Assembly (NCBI GenBank): GCA_018623995.1
Contig: JAAZUV010000062.1
Location: 1-7,837, forward strand
DNA: 7,837 nt
DNA from: Methanobacteriota archaeon
Lineage (GTDB): Archaea; Thermoplasmatota; Poseidoniia; Poseidoniales; Poseidoniaceae
Direction of reading: 5' to 3'
Shown: positions 1 through 4,555 of the stretch, in pieces
Layout of the letters: each line of letters opens with the position of its first letter
Numbering within the stretch: position 1 is the stretch's first letter
Notes under the pieces: generated by a model
The model's database searches: none
Told to the model about the DNA's origin: nothing
What the model saw: the letters and a program-made list of their open reading frames with translations, nothing else
Made by a program: the position numbers and the translations under genes

Positions 1-47
1 GGTGCAGCCAGAAGTGATTCCTTCAATCGCTGCAATGGATTCGACAT
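1..47 (-). CDS. 5' end of an unidentified gene, cut by the window edge
   Basis: An ATG at 47-45 on the - strand opens a frame that reads MSNPLQRLKESLLAA and reaches the window edge without a stop. It lies 17 bases after the stop codon of the H-protein-like gene, on the same strand, which is the spacing expected for the next gene of an operon. A purine-rich GAAGTGG lies a few bases before the ATG and could serve as a weak ribosome-binding site. Fifteen codons are too few to name a product. The start of a helical, charged protein is all that can be seen. The alternative is that this is chance open frame in an intergenic stretch. Confidence 0.45.
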   Translation of the reverse strand, partial: MSNPLQRLKESLLAA

Positions 48-64
48 GGTTCCACTTCGTCGCA

Positions 65-469
65 TCAAAGTTCGGAGAGATACTCGACGTATTCGTCGGG
101 TTCGAGCAGATTCTCCATGTCGAACTGGAACGGTTGGAGAACAAGAATCCAGCCTAGATCGTATGCAGACTCGTTGACGAGATCTGGGTTGATTTCGACT
201 TCTCCATTCACTTCGGTGATGGTGCCGGAGAATGGTGCAGTGAAAGCGATTTTCTCGTCTCCAGTCCAGAGAGAGAACATGTCTTGGCCTTCATCGACCA
301 TGGTCTCAGCTTGCGGGAGGATGACTCGGAGGACTTCTCCAATCTCAACACCCATGAATTCGCTGATACCGACCATGATTTTCTCATCGTCCTTCTCTTG
401 GTACCAGAGATGGTCAATCGAGTACTTTCTGTTGTGTGCAATGTTAAATTCGACGACTTCTTCTTCCAA
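65..469 (-). CDS. Glycine cleavage H-protein-like (lipoyl-domain fold) protein lacking the canonical lipoyl-lysine
   Basis: This 134-residue protein matches the whole length of the H protein of the glycine cleavage system, a soluble carrier that normally shuttles the aminomethyl group between P, T and L proteins on a lipoylated lysine. Family landmarks in order are KYSIDHLWY (15-23), VGISEF and GEVLRVILP (33-52), APFSGTITEVN (78-88), VNESAYDLGW (98-107) and the C-terminal helix LEPDEYVEYL (122-131). From the LP at 51-52 to APFSG the spacing equals that of the E. coli protein as I recall it, so the alignment needs no gap. In it Asp71 occupies the lipoyl-lysine site, Trp68 replaces the Glu of ESVKA, and the only nearby lysine, Lys73, is two residues late. 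The start is TTG at 469: the frame has a stop just upstream, and AGGTGA lies 6 bases before it. The fold assignment is firm; a role in glycine cleavage is doubtful. Confidence 0.85.
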   Translation of the reverse strand: MEEEVVEFNIAHNRKYSIDHLWYQEKDDEKIMVGISEFMGVEIGEVLRVILPQAETMVDEGQDMFSLWTGDEKIAFTAPFSGTITEVNGEVEINPDLVNESAYDLGWILVLQPFQFDMENLLEPDEYVEYLSEL

Positions 470-475
470 GTCATT

Positions 476-481
476 TCACCT
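476..481 (-). promoter_or_regulatory. Ribosome-binding site of the H-protein-like gene
   Basis: On the - strand AGGTGA ends 6 bases before the TTG at 469. It pairs with the 3' end of 16S rRNA (GATCACCT) and decides the start. A nearby ATG at 474-472 is in another frame, only 2 bases after the AGGTG, and its frame does not encode the H-protein motifs. Confidence 0.6.
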
Positions 482-500
482 GTACGCGGCTCAAACAACT

Positions 501-510
501 CCTATATGAA
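501..510 (-). promoter_or_regulatory. Candidate TATA element for the H-protein-like gene
   Basis: Read on the - strand this is TTCATATAGG, the most TATA-like element in the 119-base divergent spacer (470-588). If it acts as an archaeal box A about 26 bases before the transcription start, the leader would be only about 10 bases and would begin close to the AGGTGA site. This is placement by eye without experimental support. A bacterial -10 box would read similarly. Confidence 0.3.
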
Positions 511-547
511 CCATCGCTAGATTCGTGGTGATGTGGCCATAGCACAT

Positions 548-557
548 CCATTAAGTG
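548..557 (+). promoter_or_regulatory. Weak candidate TATA element for the acyl-CoA dehydrogenase gene
   Basis: CCATTAAGTG is AT-rich relative to its surroundings and lies about 36 bases before the TTG start at 589. With archaeal spacing it would give a start of transcription near 580 and a leader of about 10 bases, like the divergent gene. The match to a TATA consensus is poor, so this is only a suggestion. The rest of the spacer shows nothing else I can support. Confidence 0.2.
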
Positions 558-579
558 AGGACCCCTCTTAGGAATCAAT

Positions 580-584
580 GGTGA
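580..584 (+). promoter_or_regulatory. Ribosome-binding site of the acyl-CoA dehydrogenase gene
   Basis: GGTGA lies 4 bases before the TTG at 589. Because it matches the distal part of the AGGAGGTGATCC consensus, the short spacing is appropriate. The ATG at 578-580 overlaps this site and is in a different frame that soon stops, so it is not the start. Confidence 0.5.
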
Positions 585-588
585 GAGT

Positions 589-1758
589 TTGGACTTCAAA
601 ACAACCGATGAACAAGACATGATTCGAGAGATGGTGCGCGATTTTGCAGAAACGGTCCTTGCACCAACCGTGGAGCACCGTGACCAGACGCAAACACCAC
701 CTTCAGAAGAATGGCAGCAATTCCTCGAACTGGGCTTGCAAGGGGTCACTGTCCCCGAAGAATACGGCGGAATGCCAGTTGACGACATCTCTGAGTCGAT
801 CATCGTTGAGGAACTTGCCCGAGTTGACCCATCCTTCTCAGTTATGTTTTGTGTCCACGTCGGGTTGTGTGCCAAAACCATTGCACTTCACGGGGACGAT
901 TATCAGAAGGCAACGTACCTTCCCCGGCTCGCAGAGGGCGAAGTAGGGGCATACTCACTTTCAGAAGCAGGTGCAGGAACAGATGCTGCGGCAATGACCT
1001 GCAAAGCAAAACTTTCTGACGACGGTACGCACTACATTCTCAACGGCGAGAAGATGTGGGTCACCAACGGTGCTCAAGCCAAGATCATCGTTCTCTTCGC
1101 AAAAGACGTTGATCATCCAGACTACGGCGTCAAGAAGCACGGTGGTACAACTGCGTTCATCGTTGATTCCTCCTTTGAGGGATTCTCTGTTGGCAAGAAG
1201 GAAGACAAACTTGGCATTCGCTCATCCGACACATGCACACTTGTTCTCAAGGACTGCAAGGTTCCTGTTGAAAACATCATCAAGGGAGCTGGAAATGGCT
1301 TCCCAATCGCTATGAATGCACTTGATAATTCTCGCATCGGTATTGCAGCACAGGCACTCGGTATCGCTCAGGGAGCCTATGAAGCATCGCTCAAGTATGC
1401 ACACGAGCGTGAAGCCTTCGGAAAACCGATTGCTCATCATCAGATGATTATGGGCTATCTCGCCGACATGGCGACTCGAATTGATGCGGCACGCCTCCTC
1501 GTCTACAAGGCATCATGGGCAAAACAACAGCATTACGAACACGATGGGCCACGCCATACAAAGGAAGCGAGCATGGCTAAACTCTACGCAGGAGACACAG
1601 CTATGTGGGTCTCAGAGCGCGCAATCCAGGTTCACGGTGGATACGGCTACACCAAAGAATTCCCTGTTGAGCGATTCTTCCGAGATGCGAAGATCACGCA
1701 AATCTATGAAGGAACCCAAGAAGTACAACGAATTGTTGTTGCTCGAAGCCTTCTATGA
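589..1758 (+). CDS. Acyl-CoA dehydrogenase (FAD, short/medium-chain type)
   Basis: A 389-residue flavoprotein of the acyl-CoA dehydrogenase family, which oxidises acyl-CoA to trans-2-enoyl-CoA and passes electrons to electron-transfer flavoprotein, in the cytoplasm. All family marks are present: the N-terminal helix MDFKTTDEQ, the first signature SLSEAGAGTD at 123-132, the flavin-contact WVTNG at 157-161, REAFGKPI at 274-281, and the second signature QVHGGYGY...R...D at 347-366. The C-terminal IYEGTQEVQR contains Glu374 at the catalytic-base position used by short- and medium-chain enzymes. Length is typical and nothing is missing. The start is TTG: no in-frame ATG exists after the upstream stop at 556-558, and family members begin MDF at this point. 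The substrate chain length or branching cannot be read from sequence; glutaryl-, isovaleryl- or butyryl-type activities are all possible. No other beta-oxidation gene is adjacent. Confidence 0.95.
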   Translation: MDFKTTDEQDMIREMVRDFAETVLAPTVEHRDQTQTPPSEEWQQFLELGLQGVTVPEEYGGMPVDDISESIIVEELARVDPSFSVMFCVHVGLCAKTIALHGDDYQKATYLPRLAEGEVGAYSLSEAGAGTDAAAMTCKAKLSDDGTHYILNGEKMWVTNGAQAKIIVLFAKDVDHPDYGVKKHGGTTAFIVDSSFEGFSVGKKEDKLGIRSSDTCTLVLKDCKVPVENIIKGAGNGFPIAMNALDNSRIGIAAQALGIAQGAYEASLKYAHEREAFGKPIAHHQMIMGYLADMATRIDAARLLVYKASWAKQQHYEHDGPRHTKEASMAKLYAGDTAMWVSERAIQVHGGYGYTKEFPVERFFRDAKITQIYEGTQEVQRIVVARSLL

Positions 1759-2682
1759 GTAATCGAAGTCAGTTGCTGTGAAAACGGCCCGCTTTCGTCC
1801 AACATTCCAGTTGATGATTTGTGCGACGACTTCCAGAGAGTGATTCGATTGGAATGCCTGAACCTGTTCATTGGCTTCGAAAGGTAGTTGCAGTTCAACT
1901 TCAATGTCCCGATTCTCCGAGAGTGCTCCAATAACCGTCATTCCGTTTTTCATTGGCCCTTGACCCATCAGTGTCTTCTCGACCGATGAGACGAGAATCT
2001 TGCACGATTGTTTTGGTGATTGAGAAATCGCTTCACGGCGTTCACTGCTGAGTTTCATATCTTGCAACAATTCGATGAATCGTGCATGTCCGATGGGGCT
2101 ACCATCTTCCTCGAGGAGAATTGGTTCTGGCTTTGCTTTTGCAGCCTCTTCCTCTCGGCGTGCTTTTTCCTCAGCCTCTCGTTCAGCAGCCTCTTTCGCT
2201 TGTTGTTCTTCCAACAATCGTTGTTTTTCAGCCTCTTGCTGACGAATGAGCTCCTCGGCTTGCCTTCGAGCCTCTTCCTCTATTTCTTGGTCGAGTTCTT
2301 CGAATTCGTCTGGTTCTGGTTCAGGCTCAGGTTCTGGTTCTTCAATACCACTTGGAAGGCCGATTGTCTCAAAATAGGTGTGAAGGTCTGCGACGGTAAC
2401 GTTTCCGTCCTTGTCCATGTCGAGAACGGACATGAGCCCATTGATGACCCAACCAGGAGGCTGTGTACCGGTGGTTCGCTGAAGTGCATCTGAGAGTTCT
2501 GTGGGCTGAATAACTGCATCCATGTTTGAATCGATCATCTGAATGATTTCTGTTCCAGTTAATCCGGAGCCGAGAAGCCAGCTTGTAAATTGAGTATTCA
2601 ATTGACCAATCATTGGGTTGGTTGTGACCATTTCCTTGATGTGCTTCTCCATTCTTGCTTGAAGGACTTGTTTAACAGCCAT
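1753..2682 (-). CDS. EF-hand pair, Glu-Pro linker, coiled coil and unrecognised C-terminal domain
   Basis: A 309-residue protein from the ATG at 2682. Residues about 40-105 hold two EF-hand loops with proper ligand spacing: DSNMDAVIQPTE (51-62) and DMDKDGNVTVAD (88-99). The second loop ends in Asp instead of the usual Glu. Then comes a Glu-Pro repeat (about 115-125), a long Glu/Arg/Ala/Gln-rich coiled coil (about 127-183), and a C-terminal domain (about 190-309) predicted by eye to be helix followed by beta strands, ending in IINWNVGRKRAVFTATDF. I do not recognise that domain. There is no signal peptide or membrane segment, so it is probably cytoplasmic. A GTG at 2703 would add seven residues, but it has no ribosome-binding site, whereas GTGA lies 4 bases before the ATG. 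It follows the nucleotidyltransferase gene closely on the same strand, suggesting cotranscription. Its stop overlaps the end of the acyl-CoA dehydrogenase gene by 6 bases. Role unknown; calcium-responsive scaffolding is a guess. Confidence 0.8.
   Translation of the reverse strand: MAVKQVLQARMEKHIKEMVTTNPMIGQLNTQFTSWLLGSGLTGTEIIQMIDSNMDAVIQPTELSDALQRTTGTQPPGWVINGLMSVLDMDKDGNVTVADLHTYFETIGLPSGIEEPEPEPEPEPDEFEELDQEIEEEARRQAEELIRQQEAEKQRLLEEQQAKEAAEREAEEKARREEEAAKAKPEPILLEEDGSPIGHARFIELLQDMKLSSERREAISQSPKQSCKILVSSVEKTLMGQGPMKNGMTVIGALSENRDIEVELQLPFEANEQVQAFQSNHSLEVVAQIINWNVGRKRAVFTATDFDYS
2310..2342. repeat. Tandem 6-base repeat encoding (Glu-Pro)5
   Basis: About five imperfect copies of CTGGTT/CAGGTT/CAGGCT lie head to tail inside the EF-hand gene. 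On the coding (-) strand they give alternating Glu and Pro codons. Such extended EP tracts act as stiff spacers in other proteins. The copies vary at synonymous positions, which suggests the protein sequence is maintained, but slippage could change copy number between strains. Confidence 0.8.
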
Positions 2683-2726
2683 GGATTCACGTCCAGTAGA
2701 CACTTGCGTGTGGTTGGACTATCAGG

Positions 2727-4097
2727 TTAGGGGAATTGAAGTTTTGGCCAACGCGAAGTATCCTCAGATTGCCATGATAATGTGCAAAGAAGCGTATCGA
2801 TTTCATCGATCGTCCTCAGATTCCGTGCAACCTGCTCATAGAAAAGCCAAGACTTCAATGCGCCAAGTTTCGGGCCTTGTGGGATATTTGTTTGCTGCAT
2901 AATGTATTCACCAGAAGCCAACGGTTCAACGTTCACATCAATGTTCAATTGCAGAAATCGATCCAACCTTCGTTGAACATCGTTCTCTTTGTAACCTGGA
3001 GAAGGACCTTCTCGAGCGAACATCTTTTCGATGCAAAGGTGCTGTTCGCCCCATGTTCCCATGACAACTGCAAAGACTCTCATCATTGATTCAGTATCCT
3101 CGGGTAGGTGGCCCAATTTTGCGTGACGAAACAGAAGTCGTTTTTTCTCCTGACCACTTAATCGAAGCCTCGTAGCGAGTTGTTCACACTCCTTTGAGGA
3201 GAAGTCTCTGAGCAACACGACCAATCGATCGATGACATCACTTCCTTCAAGTTCGTTGAGGAGTTTGATTCGCACATCTTCCTGCTCCCAATCCAAATCC
3301 AAGATTTGTTTCAGAATTCCATCATCTGCCATTCGTTGAACAATCTCTGAGGCATGTCGTCCCAAGAGTATACGTTTGAATTCGGACCAGATACGCTCAC
3401 GAGCGATCCGCTCGAGCATTGGTTTTGTAGTCCGTAATGCATCTGCAAGCTGACGTTCTGGCCACCAGATGCCTGCTGCGCCTTGGTCCATGAATCTGTA
3501 GGAACGCATGATGCGTAGCGCATCTTCGGACAATCGCTTCGTGGCATCTCCGACTGAACGAATGCGTCCGTGTTGCAAATCCCCTTGTCCGTCGAATGGG
3601 TCGTAGAACACCTGATTCACTGGGTCAACAGCGAGGGAGTTCATGGTCAAATCACGACGTGAAAGATCGACGAGCAATGAATCGCCCCACTGAACTTCAT
3701 CTGGCCTTCGTCCGTCGTTGTACCCGAATTCTGTTCGTAGTGTTGTGACTTCGTAGGAATCACCATCGTTTCGGAATGTGATCGTTCCGTAGCGTTCACC
3801 TGTTGGAATTGTATCTGGATAGGCTTTCATCTCATCGGGAGTCAGTGTTGTTGCGAGATCGAATTCATGGATGTTCGTTCCCAACAATGCGTTTCGAACC
3901 GCACCACCAACAATCCATACATTGGCGTTGTTTTGATGAAACCAATCGATAACTTCGACAAGTGATTGTGGCAGTTGTTGAACCATAGCAGACAATGAGG
4001 GAAGGAGAGGCAATCCTTCCATTCCGCGCGCAGGTTCCATGCCGGACATCCAACCCTGCGTGTTCATACGAGACAAAGCATTATCCTGTGGATTCAT
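2727..4097 (-). CDS. Class II CCA-adding / poly(A) polymerase-type nucleotidyltransferase
   Basis: A 456-residue member of the class II (bacterial/eukaryotic) tRNA nucleotidyltransferase family, which adds or repairs the 3' CCA of tRNA. Motifs in order: VGGAVRNALLG (63-73) followed by HEFDLATT (77-84) of the catalytic site, GERYGTITF (100-108), RRDLTMNSLAVDP (147-159), the base-selecting EDALR (191-195) inside a DPFDGQGDL...R...EDALRIMRSYRF block, ERIARERI (229-236), then a helical neck, body and tail with the family-typical GPKLGALKSWLF (408-419). Two oddities are Glu78 instead of Asp as first metal ligand and RN instead of RD after VGGAV. The first 40 or so residues precede the fold and contain six methionines, so the true start may be M26 (4022) or M38 (3986); none has a good ribosome-binding site. 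Archaea normally use the unrelated class I enzyme. A-adding, C-adding or poly(A) activity cannot be separated by eye. Confidence 0.85.
   Translation of the reverse strand: MNPQDNALSRMNTQGWMSGMEPARGMEGLPLLPSLSAMVQQLPQSLVEVIDWFHQNNANVWIVGGAVRNALLGTNIHEFDLATTLTPDEMKAYPDTIPTGERYGTITFRNDGDSYEVTTLRTEFGYNDGRRPDEVQWGDSLLVDLSRRDLTMNSLAVDPVNQVFYDPFDGQGDLQHGRIRSVGDATKRLSEDALRIMRSYRFMDQGAAGIWWPERQLADALRTTKPMLERIARERIWSEFKRILLGRHASEIVQRMADDGILKQILDLDWEQEDVRIKLLNELEGSDVIDRLVVLLRDFSSKECEQLATRLRLSGQEKKRLLFRHAKLGHLPEDTESMMRVFAVVMGTWGEQHLCIEKMFAREGPSPGYKENDVQRRLDRFLQLNIDVNVEPLASGEYIMQQTNIPQGPKLGALKSWLFYEQVARNLRTIDEIDTLLCTLSWQSEDTSRWPKLQFP
4079..4088 (+). promoter_or_regulatory. Candidate TATA element for the ParB/Srx-fold gene
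   Basis: GCATTATCCT is centred about 25 bases before the ATG at 4109, the position of box A for a leaderless transcript. This fits the absence of a clear ribosome-binding site there. It lies inside the 5' end of the longest form of the divergent nucleotidyltransferase frame. The consensus match is weak. Confidence 0.2.
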
Positions 4098-4108
4098 TTG
4101 GTCTGAGC

Positions 4109-4555
4109 ATGTCTTGGGCAGAAGAAGATGTACGCCTAGTACCTGTTGAGTGGCTCAAAGCCCATGAGGAAATTAAGCCCAAGAACATGGAGAAACTCCT
4201 CGAAATGACGCTACGTTGGGATGGTTTCACCAAGCCTCTGATTGCAGACAAGGCTACTGGGACAATCCTCGACGGACATCACCGATACGCAGTTGCACAA
4301 CGACTCGAACTTGCCAGAATTCCAGTGGTTTGCATCGATTACTTGGAAGATGATTCGGTTGAACTCGAATTGTGGCCTGCCTCTGATTTGGAATCCATCA
4401 CGAAACAGGAGGTCATCGACATGGCGCTTTCTTCAAATCTTTATCCTCCAAAAACGACACGACATCGCATATCTGACCATCTGCCCCCGATTCATGTATC
4501 GCTTGAGCGACTGTCGTTGCTTACGCCGAGTCAACCTGACGCGAACGAATCGTAG
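4109..4555 (+). CDS. ParB/sulfiredoxin-fold protein, probable SerK/SbnI-like free-serine kinase
   Basis: A 148-residue single-domain protein. Its core DGHHRY (55-60) followed by RLELARIPVV is the ParB/sulfiredoxin nucleotide-binding motif. Upstream, LKAHEEI (16-22) carries the acidic residues that in the archaeal kinase SerK include the catalytic Glu, as I recall. Downstream, ITKQEVIDMALSSNLYPPKTTRH (97-119) resembles a conserved segment of SerK/SbnI proteins. Those enzymes phosphorylate free L-serine to O-phosphoserine for cysteine or siderophore synthesis. The protein is shorter than those characterised (about 240-250 residues), so it may be the minimal domain, or a DNA-binding or regulatory ParB-like protein instead. 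The start is the ATG at 4109; the frame is open back to 3995, but that extension is antisense to the nucleotidyltransferase gene and resembles nothing. Its last 35 bases overlap the convergent peptidase gene. Fold assignment is good; the kinase activity is an inference. Confidence 0.75.
   Translation: MSWAEEDVRLVPVEWLKAHEEIKPKNMEKLLEMTLRWDGFTKPLIADKATGTILDGHHRYAVAQRLELARIPVVCIDYLEDDSVELELWPASDLESITKQEVIDMALSSNLYPPKTTRHRISDHLPPIHVSLERLSLLTPSQPDANES

Noticed and set aside
208..498. A - strand frame that includes an ATG start at 474, next to the AGGTG of the H-like gene
   Set aside because: The ATG is only 2 bases after AGGTG and the frame has a low-complexity Ser/Lys/Thr-rich product with no family match, while the TTG frame encodes the complete H-protein pattern. 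A frameshift is not needed to explain the gene.
471..881. A - strand open frame of 136 codons across the divergent spacer
   Set aside because: Most of it is antisense to the acyl-CoA dehydrogenase N-terminus and it would cover the promoter region; the translation has no family features.
2310..2342. Short tandem repeat considered as a CRISPR-like or regulatory array
   Set aside because: The units are 6 bases, contiguous and in frame, coding Glu-Pro; there are no spacers.
2020..2493. A + strand open frame of 157 codons, rich in Phe, Leu and Ser, resembling a membrane protein
   Set aside because: It is the reverse complement of the Glu/Lys/Arg-rich coiled coil of the EF-hand gene; antisense of such codons always gives Leu/Phe/Ser runs.
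3995..4108. N-terminal extension of the ParB/Srx frame up to 3995
   Set aside because: It runs antisense through the nucleotidyltransferase 5' region and shows no family similarity; the domain begins naturally at the ATG at 4109.
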